Shown piece after piece: positions 46,997 to 57,708 of a DNA stretch of 64,000 nucleotides. The notes beneath the pieces are model-generated. The model was not told the origin of the DNA and searched no databases. It saw nothing but the letters and a program-made list of their open reading frames with translations. A program made the position numbers and the translations under genes. Numbering within the stretch: the first letter of the stretch is position 1; the number at the start of each line of letters is the position of its first letter. Source of the stretch: Pisolithus tinctorius (Eukaryota > Basidiomycota > Agaricomycetes > Boletales > Pisolithaceae); assembly GCA_024663395.1 (NCBI GenBank), contig JANFAH010000016.1, forward strand, positions 124,001 through 188,000, given 5' to 3'.

Positions 46997-48192
46997 TTAA
47001 AGCTGGTCTGGTTTAAGACGGTAGCCTACAACTGCCGGCTCTTCCTCCACAAGATTTGCTAACTGTTGCCGGAATCTGGTAAGCATGGCATGCCGCTCAA
47101 CATGTGATCGCCACTCCCTGGTTGCATCCACCAGGGTATTCGCATAATACCTATATGCAGGTGATCAGATTGGCATCGTGTGCGGCATTGATGTCTGGCT
47201 GACGCGCCCCACTCCTAGCCACGATACCGGAGATCCGCCTTGACATTTGAACTGGTAGACATGTTTAGCTATGGTTGTGTAGGAACTTCTGGACTTACGC
47301 TCGGTTTGTGGAGTATCAACTCCCGGCTGTATGGCGAACTCCTGGGAGACTGCGAAAAGCTCTGAATGCGACAACGGGATTGGAACCTGGCGATGGGGAT
47401 CTAGCCGGCGGTATCGATGTGGAGCTGAATGATGCAGGAGCGTCTGAAAGGTCCATAGGTTGATGAGGACCGGGGAAATTGCCGCCGGGCGATGTGAATG
47501 TTGTTGGGCTGGGAACCGGGATAGGATTGCGACGGGCTGGTGACACAGAGGGCAGTCAAGGACCGAAATTGGGGCTCATGCAATAGGATGAGCGGTCGTG
47601 ATGATTGGCCAGCTGCTTGAGTTGGGTAGATGTGAGCTGATGATCTTGTGGCAGCAGGCGACTGAAATGCCGGTTCTTGTAAAGGACTGACCGGTGGGGA
47701 CTGAAATGGTGGGGGCGACCCCCAAGGCAGGCTCGTGCAATGGAGTACCTGGGGAAACAGGCGGTGGTGATTTGTCCCATGCCGGCTCAAGTAATGGGGT
47801 GCTGTCAGAGAGGCGTGTTGATATGGAGTCCCAAGGAGGCTCAACCAATGGGCTGCTAGAGGAGGGAGACGGTGCAAATGACTCCCATGCTGGCTCTATC
47901 AAAGGTGATCTGGGCGAACCAGGGGACTGGAAGGAGGGTTCCGGTCTGGTTGTGCGTGTTGTTTGAGCTGGGGACAGCTCGAAAGGTGGCTCGCGTAACG
48001 GGGATGATGGCGTGTCCGGCAGGTCATCTTCAGTAAGCATTTCCTGATCCTCATCGAGAGATGTGAGCCGCTGCATATCATGGCGTGACAGAATTACTGC
48101 ACACAGTCATTAGAAGTAATGGTCCTTGGACCGGCTGACTTACGGAGTTTATCTGGACTGCCAGAACTGAATCTAACATTTCTGGGAGCCAT
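46997..48192 (-). pseudogene. KDZ-borne SPLxEP-repeat protein gene, frame-broken
   Basis: Exon 1 (MAPRNVRFSSGSPDKL) splices to a proline/serine-rich exon with a repeated motif: SPLREPPFEL, SPLIEPAWESF, SPLVEPPWDSI, TPLLEPAWDKS, TPLHEPA, then SPLQEPAFQSP, i.e. (S/T)PLxEPxW/F about every 15-20 residues. At about 47720 the frame breaks: the run CCTTGGGGG reads Leu-Gly where a shift by one base gives EPAWGSPPPFQSP and the repeats continue in the other frame. The probable last exon (46997-47153; YYANTLVDATREWRSHVERH, ending LKPDQL) is helical. Middle exons could not be resolved. Family not recognised; the break could be real decay or a sequencing error. Confidence 0.5.
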
Positions 48193-48776
48193 ATGAAAGT
48201 TCGAAACGTTGTAGGCGCCAGTGGGGATTACACCGATGTTTGAGAATGATTTCGGTACCAGTGATAAGACTAGAACATGGCCGGCGCCGCCGGCAGGCAC
48301 CTTGTTTACCACGCCGGAACCCAGTCACGACCTGGTCAGGCAGATGCGTGGATGTCGAAAAAAGCGTCTCATTTTGGGGCTGGAGTGACCTTATAAACAA
48401 GGTGATTGTATTACACAATATTTTTTCACGAGTCATCATGCAGGATGTGCAAGTGCATACATAATGTAAATGGGCACTTAGTGGAATGACTGTCAACTGC
48501 CATACAATACTCCCAGCAAAATATGTTCAATGGTTAAACCAGTACATTGAATATTGTAAATCACAGCATCACCGGAGTGAGCATTTGTATTGTGCTTATG
48601 TAAGCCTGTTGAATGGTGTATGCTAGCCGGCGAATTCACCACACCGCTCAAGCACCCACCACCTGCACACCCAGGGTTAAACAGCACTATGTCTACCGCC
48701 AACACCAGCACCTTCATCCCTGGCACAATCGACTGACAACATCCAGCCGGTCATCACCGCTGAAAATGCCAAGCAG

Positions 48777-50564
48777 ATGGTCGAGGAGGCTGCCAGGGTT
48801 ACAATGCAGGAACTAAAAGGGCTTCGCGGCCGGGACGGTACGCACTGGCGCAAAGCGGCTCAGCTTGTGTGGGCCCAGCTGGTAAGTGAAATTGCAGCCA
48901 TGATATCCATTCCTGACATCTATGTAGGGAATGGTCCGCACGGTTGTTCAACATCTACCCCTGGCATTCGAGATTCCCTCCGCATCTTATTGCTATCGAT
49001 ATGCACATGGTTGACCCGGCAATAATCGTAGCGACGCAGACGTGGCCCCCTTTCAACCAGATGATGACGGCACGAGAGGCCGATGTGAAGGATCATCCAT
49101 GGTATCGCCTTCGTCACCAGCCTAAGTCTCACCCATATTACAAGGTGATGGAGGAGCTTACCGGGCCTTCATCGAGGGCCGAGCACCAGGCACAGCCAGT
49201 GGATAAGGGGAAGGGGAAAGAGTTGGGTACGGATGAGGCTCAAGGGACTCGGCTTCCAGGTGAGCACTGATTCTGACGATGGCAATTGGGTAGACCACTG
49301 ACACGGGATCCGAACATGCACCCACAGACATTATGGCTAAGACCACTGGAGTTGCGATGCAGAAGCCGGGAAATGAAGAGGATCAGAACCGGGAGAAGGC
49401 ACTGGGGCCGTAGCCAGTCAAGACGTGGCCAGGCCAGCGGCCAAGCCTGTCGATGCCAGTGATCAGACCAGTAGAGGCCTGGAGCCGGTCAAGGAGACCA
49501 ACGAAGAAGGCGAAACCAGTCGACGAGGATGTGCAGGACCGGCGAGACATCAACAACCCTCCCAAGTCTTGGGAGGTAGTGCCGGAAGCTGAGCGGTGTG
49601 TGAGATGCCGGGACAGGAGTTGGCCCTGTACGGTGCTAGCTGGCAGGGCATGCTGGCAATGCCACTGTACGAAATACTCATGCAGCTTGTTCAAGGGGAG
49701 GGGAGACAAGTCCGAGATGCAGCGAAAAGCCTCCCGATCAAGGCCTCGCCGGCAACGATCCCCAGAAGACACCGCCGGCCTTCCCACCACTTCAATGCTT
49801 GCTGCGCCAGCTCCATCGACCAGGTCGACGAGCCAAACGTCAAAGGGCACCAAGCCGAAATCAATCCGCCTGGTCCATCCAAAATAACAAGCCGTCATTC
49901 GTCTCCTGGCCCACGGACTGGCCGCCCCAGTAAGTTGTTCACAGTCCTATATTTTTGGCTAATCGGTTGAACTAATATTTCTATTGAGTAGTGGAAATTA
50001 TTACTCCGTCATGGCTATCCCGGTCACGGTCTCGTGCAAGAAGCGCTGCAACAGACCCACCCATCACTCCAGCGCCGACTACTACAACCGGTGCCGATGA
50101 TCCGTGCCATTGTGACGAATATCGGGAAGAGGTTACCATCCTAAAGCGGGAGAATGCTGACATGAGGCGGGAGATAGAAGTAACCCGTACTGAGCTTGCC
50201 GCTCTCCATCGGGTGGTAGATGCCATCCGTAATCACCTATTCCCGGCCCCAGACGTGCTTAACCATCCTCTGGTCCCATTTCACGCTACCTCCAACCCTA
50301 CACCGGTACCTCACATGCCGGTCATGGTCGAACTTGGCACTGCCACCGGTGTTGTAGAGGTTCAATCATCCCGAAGCGGCTCAAGACAGGAGTCCACTGA
50401 ACCCCCCCCCGGCTTCATTCGAGGGAGGTGCTGGCTTGGAAGTACCTCCTTCGAATGTCGAACCTGTGCATGGACCTGCTGGAGGTCCGGCAATCTCTAT
50501 TACTCCGCCACCACCAGCAGTTGGATCAGCGCCCGAACAGGAAGGTAGGATGGAGGTCGACTAA
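48777..50564 (+). pseudogene. KDZ-borne zinc-cluster/coiled-coil gene, frame-broken
   Basis: Contains MVEEAARVTMQELKGLRGRD, HSRFPPHLIAIDMHMVDPAI, a cysteine cluster C-VRC-RDRSWPC-TVLAGRAC-WQC (residues around 49600-49680; CxxCx6Cx7CxxC plus CTKYSCS) that resembles fungal Zn2Cys6-like binuclear clusters, and a leucine-zipper-like coiled coil (EVTILKRENADMRREIEV) at ~50120-50230. Frames do not connect cleanly: the first intron (48883-48928) leaves a phase mismatch, a TAG interrupts near 49411, and a run of nine C at 50402-50410 shifts the frame; with one C fewer the end reads SFEGGAGLEVPPS...EGRMEVD. A probable DNA-binding accessory protein that is decaying or affected by homopolymer errors. 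Confidence 0.5.
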
Positions 50565-51060
50565 CATTAATGTACATGTCATTTCACAATCCATTCGTGT
50601 TTTTTTGTCTTTGTACTTGTACTTTGTTAGCTGGAGCAATATATTCTATATTGTCAAAATGCGATCTCCAGGAAGAAGTAGCTACCGCTGCTGGTAGTTG
50701 TTACTGTATGCTTCAGATACTGGAAAACCAATCTGGTACGGTGATGTCTGTACCAAGGCCGTGGTGTGACAAGTGCTAAGGGCCAATGGAGTCATGGTTC
50801 ACCTAGATGATTGAATGATGACTGGCTGGCATAACTCAATTGCTTTTGCTGTATAGCATGATGGTGGCTTTCATGGTATTGTTCTGGCTTCCTGGAGGCC
50901 GTAAGGCATTGAATTCACAGTTTAAATGTACTGGGTAGTTGGCTAGTCTTCTGGACATTACCAGAGCCACCATTGTGGTAATACATGCATCTCTGGCATG
51001 GTACTGGTACCAGTACATACATACACTGTGGACCTGCTCCCGGGAGGTCAGGCAGGTCAG
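50565..51060. other. KDZ spacer before right repeat array
   Basis: AT-richer 3' flank of the zinc-cluster gene. No gene found. Confidence 0.4.
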
Positions 51061-52340
51061 GCATGGCATGGTATGATTTCTGGGCGGGCCTCCATGCCAT
51101 TGGTGCCGGGACAGCTTGACTGATGGCCTCATGGCATTGGTGGATGTGCCGGAACTCCTTACAATGGTGCTGTGACAGCCTGCATGATGGCCTCATGGAA
51201 TTGGGGATGTGCCGGAACATATGGCATAGGTGCCGGCACGGCTTCCACGGTGTTGGTGTTGTGCCGGAACACATTACGATGGTGCCGGGATGGCTTGCAT
51301 GATGGAGTCATGGAATTGGGGATATGCCGGAATACATGGAACCGGTGCCGGGCCGGCTTCCATGGCATTGGTGCTGTGCCAGAACACATTACAATGGCAT
51401 GGGTTCCGGGACGGCTTCCACGGCATTGGTGTTGTGCCGGAACACATTACATTACAATGGTGCCGGAATGGCCTGCATGATGGCCCCATGGCATTGGGGA
51501 TGTGCCGGCACTAATTGCAAAGGTTCCGGGATGGCGTGCATGATGGACCTATCACATTGGGGATATGCCGGAATACATAGAGCTGGTGCCGGGACGCCCT
51601 CCATGGCATTGGGGATGTGCCGGAACTCATTACAAAGGTGCCGGGATGGTTTGCATGATGGACCTATGGCATTGGGGATATGCCGGAATACATGGAACTG
51701 GTGCCGGTACACATTACAATGGCGCCAGAATGGCCTGCACGATAGGCCTCATGGTATTTGGGATGGCCGGAACATACGGCATTGGTTCCGGCACGGCTTC
51801 CATGGCATTGGTGTTGTGCTGGAACACATTCCAATGGTGCCGGGATGGCCTGCATGATGGCCCCATGGCATTGGGGATGTGCTGGAACACATGGACCTGG
51901 TGCCGGTGCCGGCTTACAATACATCGGTGCCGGGACAGCTTCCATGATGGCCCCAAGGCAGTGGCGATGTGCCGGAGCACGTGGCATTGTGCCGGTTCAC
52001 ATTCAATCAGTGCCGGCATGGACGGCTTCCATGGCATTAGTCCTGGGTTTGTGTTGGCCTGGATCACATTGCTTTGGTGCTGGGATGCGTTGGATGGCAT
52101 TGGTATTGGGTCTGCCCACGTGGAATCGATCCCAGGACAGCCAGCATGGCATTGGTGTTGTGCCGGCCTGCATGGCATTGGTATTGGGCCTATTCCTATT
52201 GCATTGGTGTTGGCCCGGCTCGCATGGCATTCGTCCCAGGATGGCCTGCATGGCATTTGTGGTGGGCCGGCCCACGTGGCAGTGTTGCCGGGACGGCTAG
52301 CATGGCATTGGTGTTGGGCCGGCTTGCATGACAGTGCTGC
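51060..52340. repeat. KDZ right subterminal repeat array, CCGG-rich
   Basis: About twenty diverged copies of a ~58-60-bp repeat with two alternating forms: GCCGGGATGGC.TGCATGATGG...CATGGCATTGGGGATGTGCCGGAACA and GCCGGGACGGCTTCCATGGCATTGGTGTTGTGCCGGAACACATTAC. Each unit carries one or two CCGG. All long frames on both strands here (up to 265 codons) are translations of the repeat and are not genes. The sequence differs from the left array but shares the CCGG enrichment. Confidence 0.9.
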
Positions 52341-52851
52341 CAGGGGTGAACTCAGGCGCTGAGCCCATCCATACCTTCTGGGGACACCCAACTCTGGGCT
52401 TACCTGGGACTACTCATATTGCAGTGGCTACACCCTAGTCCCACAGCTGGCTTGTACCCCATGATGACAATTCTAACCTCTGCGCGGCCATTCTCTATAG
52501 TGACTCCTACTTATGGGCTCAGCTGTATGCTACGGTGACACTCATTTATTGGCCCCCCCCCATAGTCCATGATGACACTTACTCCCCAGCCTGCTTGTAA
52601 CTGACAATGACAATTCAAACCACAGCTGCACCATTCCTCATGACAACATTTCCTCTCAGGCTCAGCTGTACTACATGGTGACACTCATCAGTTGGGCTCT
52701 CCCATACTACAAGGTGACAAGTAGGTTCATGGCTCTCATGTAACTCACGTGCACAAGCCATACATGGGCTCAACTTCCGCTGGCCCGTCACCAACGGCCG
52801 ATTGTCAGCCTCCGCTGACCGTCTCATACGGCCTAACCAGGTGCATGGGCT
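52341..52851. repeat. KDZ right terminal region and inverted repeat
   Basis: Outer right end with short repeats (GGCTCAGCTGTA.TAC..GGTGACACTCAT at ~52518-52550 and ~52660-52690; ATGATGACA recurring). The last ~80 bp form the right TIR, including the inverted core at 52794-52807. Confidence 0.75.
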
Positions 52852-52859
52852 CTAGTATC
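52852..52859. repeat. KDZ target-site duplication, right (CTAGTATC)
   Basis: Perfect 8-bp copy of 35338-35345. Sequence beyond it resumes Plavaka subterminal repeats (CTTGTAATGTAATTGTAAGG at 52892-52911). Confidence 0.88.
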
Positions 52860-53150
52860 GGCGTAGCTTTTCATCCGGATGAATGCATACACTTGTAATG
52901 TAATTGTAAGGACCATACAAGAAAGCGACCCCAGATTGCAAAGGCATTACAAGTGCCTTGCAGCCTCGGCAAGGCCAATATACTATTGTAGCACCTTACA
53001 ATCACCTTGTAATTACTTCATGTCATAAAACTTTTGTATCAAGGTGATCGCATACATTCGTAACAACCTTGTAAGGATGTTGTAAGAACGAGGGACTTCA
53101 ATGCAAAAAAGCGAAAATGAAGACGATAAGATGTACGGTGTTCAGTAATA
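52860..53150. repeat. Plavaka left subterminal repeats (displaced by KDZ)
   Basis: Contains TTGTAAG/TTACAAG-type motifs (e.g. CACTTGTAATGTAATTGTAA, CACCTTGTAATTAC, CAACCTTGTAAGGATGTTGT). A block (52936-52985) that directly repeats 35253-35300 (TTGCAAAGGC.TT.CAA, CTCGGCAAGGCC) shows that the two flanks of the KDZ insertion belong to one subterminal array. Confidence 0.8.
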
Positions 53151-56100
53151 CTACAACGGAGCGAAACCTTCCATGTCAACTTCACCATCGTCCCCCGCAC
53201 CTTCGCCGTCTTCTGCTCCTAGATCGTCTTCTCCCGGCTCGCAATCATCGACATCGTCTACCTCATTCGCTTCGTCATCGAGCCGCTCTGCCAGGCCGCC
53301 ATAGCCGAAGTCGTCTTCTTCATCTGGATCGCTGAGAGCTTCTTCGTCGTCATCTGGCACAGTGTGTTCATTCCCACCCTCCTGGTCGTCGTCTGCCACA
53401 GTTTCAGTCATACCCAAGTCATCCTGTCGATCCAAGGTGTCGAGGTCGTCGAGGAATGTGTCGGTTGCTGAGCGCGTTGATTTGTGACCAATTCCTCCAC
53501 CGCGGAATCGCATCATCATATCGCGATCACAGAATCTGTAGTAAATTATGAGATATGTACGAAGTTACACCGTTAACACTTACATGTTTACATAGTACCA
53601 GAACCAGTCTTCGTCTTTTTCAGGTACAGGGCGAGCGATGGAAAACGGCAGCAACTCTCGTGTACGACCATACATGAATGCGGGGATGAGATGGACACCT
53701 CGGATAACTTGACGAGGATCGAGGAAGCCAAATGCGTTGTCTGGATCATCGTTCGCATTAAAGAAGCCGATACGGTGAAGACGTTTCGCGTTCCAGCCAG
53801 ATTTGTGTCGTGCGTCACGAGCATACCAGCGAACCCAGAGAAAGTCTATGCGTTGGGGACTTGTATTCGTCGAGTCTGTCCCACAGTATCTTACTGTAGC
53901 GTGAAAGATGCCGATGATGCGGGCATACCAGTATGGATGGGGAGCAAGTCCATCCTGGTCCGGACACTCGTCTTCATGCGCTAAGACCATGATATCCGCA
54001 TGCGTACGGGGGTTTAGGGAATCCTGTGCTCGGCGGCAGTCGTATGACGTATAGTTTATTCGAATCGACTTGTGTCGGTAGATGCGGTCGTTGACAAAAT
54101 GGAGGGCATTCCGCTGATCTCTTGTGAAAGCTTCTTCGTCACCGTCGTATTCCTTGCCGAAGATTCGAGCCAGGATGTGGTCCTTGAGTTTTGGCAAAAA
54201 CTTCTGTGGAGGATGCGAAGTATTAGTGACAGCGCAAGCCTGACTGATAAAAGAGTACTAACCCAAGTAGCGAGGTCGTCCGCGTTCTGCCCAAGCCAGC
54301 TTGAGATATGTAACAAGTATTTTGTTGAAGGGGATATATGATACTGTTCTTCGGGTCTCGAGTAGGGTAGCGGATCTTGCTCTGAAAAGGAAAGCGCCGG
54401 GTGCAGATTAGACGCGGATGCGTCTGCGGTGTGGACGCGCGAATCCCCGGCATTACGGTGGTTGCGAAGTTTGTGGAGTAAACGCTCGCGCTGTTGCTGT
54501 TTAGCGATACCATGAACGAACTTGATCTTGTTTGTCCGTGCGTAAAACCGTTTGACGCGCTGATGTTCTAGCTCACCCTGAGTCACGCAAATAGCTTTCG
54601 TTACTGCAATTTTAGCGCCAGCAAAGTGACTTACCACTTGAGTAGAGTAGTTGTCTGTAGTCCCAAAGAGCCGAATTGACGTTACATAGTCTCCCAAGGC
54701 GTGCAGTTTGTATGTTGAGAGATTGAAGGTTCGCTGTCGTGGGCCAGTCTGCACTGCAGCAGGCCTTGAATTTCCATCTCCCTGAGCTCTTGCAGCCGAT
54801 GCAGCCGTACGTCGACCGTGTGCAGCCTCCTCGGATGGTAAGTCTTTCGTTGCAATTTGATCGCATACAGCAGTTTTGAAGCGACGGAAGAGGCGTCCAA
54901 GCCTTGTCGTTGAGCTATCGAGGAAGTGAAGACTTGTTTCGGTATGGAGCCATAACTTGGCGAGTGCGTGCCATGTTGCCAGCTCGAAAAGAAGGTCCAT
55001 TATTGTATCGTTGTATGGAGGGGGAAGTAGACCCTCGAAGACAGGGATTGAGCACTGCAAGGATCATAGCGTGTCAGTCTCCGTTCAAAGCAAAGCAAAA
55101 AAAATACATACCTGCAGAAGGTCTTCGAAATCATGCGCAGCGAGTTTTTTCATCGCTGATGCGTTATTGCTGAACTTGCGGATGGTATCTCGACCGAATG
55201 TAGGGACCTGTCGATATCTGTGCATGCTATTCAGACGGCACGAATATAGGCACAAAACCAGTTATTACCGTTTATTCAACTCCTGTATTCTATCACCTCC
55301 AAGTGCGTACAGTATCCATATTAAATGAGTGAACACGGCCTTCCAGACACCGAGTTCAAACTCGTGAAGAAGATCAGGAACAAGAAGGGAATAGATGTCG
55401 AGGCCGAACTGAGCTAGCCGCTCCGAAAATGCGCTCTGAACCACGGATTAGACGACAATAGAAATGGAGAAAGATGGACAATACTCACACGAAGAGGCAC
55501 TAAACCATGAATACCCAGAAGGGCATCAACGACCTGACTAACAAGGCTGCGACCTTTCTCGAAGATCCATCTTCTAACGGTGTCGATCTTCTGCCAGATA
55601 CTTGGGTCATCGGAGCGTGTGTAGCGCTCACGGCGCATTCGATCATTCTTGGAGCCGAGCATTAAAATTTGATCCTTCTTGACGAGGCAGCGGGGACAAG
55701 GGCATTTCCCCAGATACTTCATGCACGCGATGAGAACCCTGAACAAACTTACAGTGAGTGATACCGTGTGTGAGATATGAGGAACGATCACTTACTTTTC
55801 TGGATAGTCAGCTGCATAAGTAAAAAATCGCGGGAAAACTTTGCGAAGGACGCCGTCTGGAAAGCGAATGTCGAAGCCATGTTCGTAGGCGTGTATGAAG
55901 TCCGCGTCCAAAATGTGATTCCATATAGAATGGAAGAGCTCGCGTCTGCAGTGGGTAAGAGTCGCGGAACTTGCACTCTTTCCAAATAGATATCGATAGA
56001 CCTCTTGAATCCGATCTGGAAGCTGTGAAAATAGAGTTGGCGATTCAGTAAAAAATGGAGTATCTGAAGCGATATTACCTTAGGGATATAGGCAAGGTGG

Positions 56101-57515
56101 TGTGCGGAAAAGGACGTTGGTTTGCAGCAGATATATTTTGATTGATTTCCGATGAACACGTAGATCGGCCAGAGCGCCGCATTTCCGAAATTTGCGAGGT
56201 GGGTTGAATCTGACCACACCATGATAGCAGCGATAACGTTCTCTAGAGTACCGGTGGTAGATTTATGGCGTTGTATGGACTCGTGCTCCACTAGCATCGC
56301 ATCACCAGTATATAGATCGCCGTAGATTCGCTCCGGTTGCGCACTAGGACTTCGTTTCCAAAAGAGCTTGAATGGCTTGGTGTGAAACGTCTGAGCGGAA
56401 ACCTCGTTGAAAGCAGATCTCAATAACTCCAGCGGCTTGCGATAGAATAAATCTGGGACCTCGAACTCGGGGGCATCGAGTTCAGAAGCGAACTGAACTT
56501 TTTCGGTGGGAAGCTTGACTTTCACAGATGTCTTGTTCCAGTTGTCGGTACAAAGTACGGAAGGTGTATTGGCGTTGTTGGGATACTCGTCCATGCGCTG
56601 GGCCTCGCGAGTGGCACGGAAACCGCGCAGATCCTCACGATCGAAATCTTCAGCTAGGATTACTTCATTCACCAAGCGATCAACATCGGCGAGCGACTTT
56701 GTATTAGAAGAATTGTAGAACCATTGCATGAGACGGAACGTAGTGGGATTTAAGAAAGGCACGAAAAACGACCGAGCAGTGTCCTGCAGCGATTCTAGGC
56801 GTGATCCAAGTCCCAAGCCTGACCACCAAGAGTTGTTTGGAGGTAGTCCACAACTTGGCTCAAACGTCGAGCTCTCAAATGTTTCATCAAGAGACTGTAG
56901 GTTCTCGGGATCGTAGGTAGGGAAGTTACGAAAATACGAGCGGAAGAGGCCATAACTGTCAGGTTCAGTATTGACGTACGATGACTTGAAATCTTCAAGA
57001 TCAATCGGCGGAGGCGAATCGGGATGGGATGGTAAGTCAGAGGATGGAACGGCATCAGTGCCATCGTTGGGGTGGGTAACGTGAGGTACAGGATTGTGAA
57101 GCGAAGGAAGTTCATCGCAGTATCGCCTAGGAAGACGGCGCACACGATTGGGGAGACCAGAAGGTCTATAATCAGGTTCGGGTTCTGCAAAAGAGATCTG
57201 GTGAAGGGATTAGCTGGAGTTCTTGACGGTCACTTTTGCATAACATGGATAGACACTTACCTCGCCTTGTACATCGTCATGCCATGCAAGGTCGTCGTCT
57301 CCTCTCTGTAGGCTCTCCGATCCAAGATCTACATTCTCCTCAGCAAGGCGCTGGACTTTTTCTGCCTCAAGTTGGAGATCCTCATCCCGCTGGCGTCGTT
57401 TTTGAAGCGCAAGAGTTGTTGATGGGAGGAAACTTGTGCATTTAGATCGATGCACGGAAAGCGCCCTTTGACTAGTGAAGTCGGTTCTGTGACAACCTAC
57501 ACAAAGAAGTTTCAT
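53151..57515 (-). CDS. Plavaka transposase
   Basis: Transposase of the Plavaka group (CACTA-related clade, basidiomycete-enriched). Exon 1 (57515 downwards) starts MKLLCVGCHRTDFTSQRALS with a C2H2-type zinc finger (CxxC...HRSKC) and a basic/acidic linker. The core exon 55990-57190 has the family hallmark segments MVWSDSTHLANFGNAALWPI, YVFIGNQSKYICCKPTSFSA and HHLAYIPK, with FDIRFPDGVLRKVFPR and KYLGKCPCPRCLVKKDQILM following. Then come DLLHEFELGVWK, HALGDYVTSIRLFGTTDNYS, LEHQRVKRFYARTNK and the C-terminal part YWYARIIGIFHATVRY, DFLWVRWYARD. It ends in a strongly acidic tail (DDDEEALSDPDEEDDFGYG). All exons are open and splice sites appear usable; length ~1,150 residues is normal for intact members. 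Potentially active. Confidence 0.9.
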
Positions 57516-57708
57516 CAGTACTGTCAGTAGTAGCAGCCTTCGAAGGCCCGCAAGCTGCTACTAATCGCAATAAGCTATTGGAAGGGTCTGTAAGGCGGAA
57601 CAACTCGAATGACACGGTCACGTGACAATGGTGCATAGACATACTTATACCTACATGAGTCGCATCCTTAGGGGCTCACATTTTCTCCCCCCTTAATTCT
57701 TCTCTCCC

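Larger units (their letters stand above)
35346..52851. mobile_element. KDZ (Kyakuja-Dileera-Zisupton) transposon carrying a TET/JBP gene
   Basis: 17,506-bp element bounded by 8-bp direct repeats. The imperfect terminal inverted repeats share the 14-bp core TGACAATCGGCCGT at 35392-35405 and, inverted, 52794-52807, i.e. 46 and 44 bp from the ends. Inside are a KDZ transposase (40666-44194), a TET/JBP-family dioxygenase (37639-39007), a 237-residue ORFan (39765-40569), a basic/acidic multi-exon protein (44579-46797), a repetitive SPLxEP protein (46997-48192) and a zinc-cluster/coiled-coil gene (48777-50564). Long repeat arrays lie near both ends. It is inserted in the left subterminal region of the Plavaka element. 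Linkage of TET/JBP genes with KDZ transposases is known in basidiomycetes. Confidence 0.92.

Noticed and set aside
51324..52391. Long ORFs (107-265 codons) on both strands in the right KDZ array
   Set aside because: They are translations of the 58-60-bp CCGG-rich tandem repeat (MALVLCRNTL-like periodic peptides), open in several frames at once; not genes.
54904..55328. Plus-strand ORFs opposite the Plavaka transposase
   Set aside because: Shadows of transposase exons, which have much better family-specific motifs on the minus strand.
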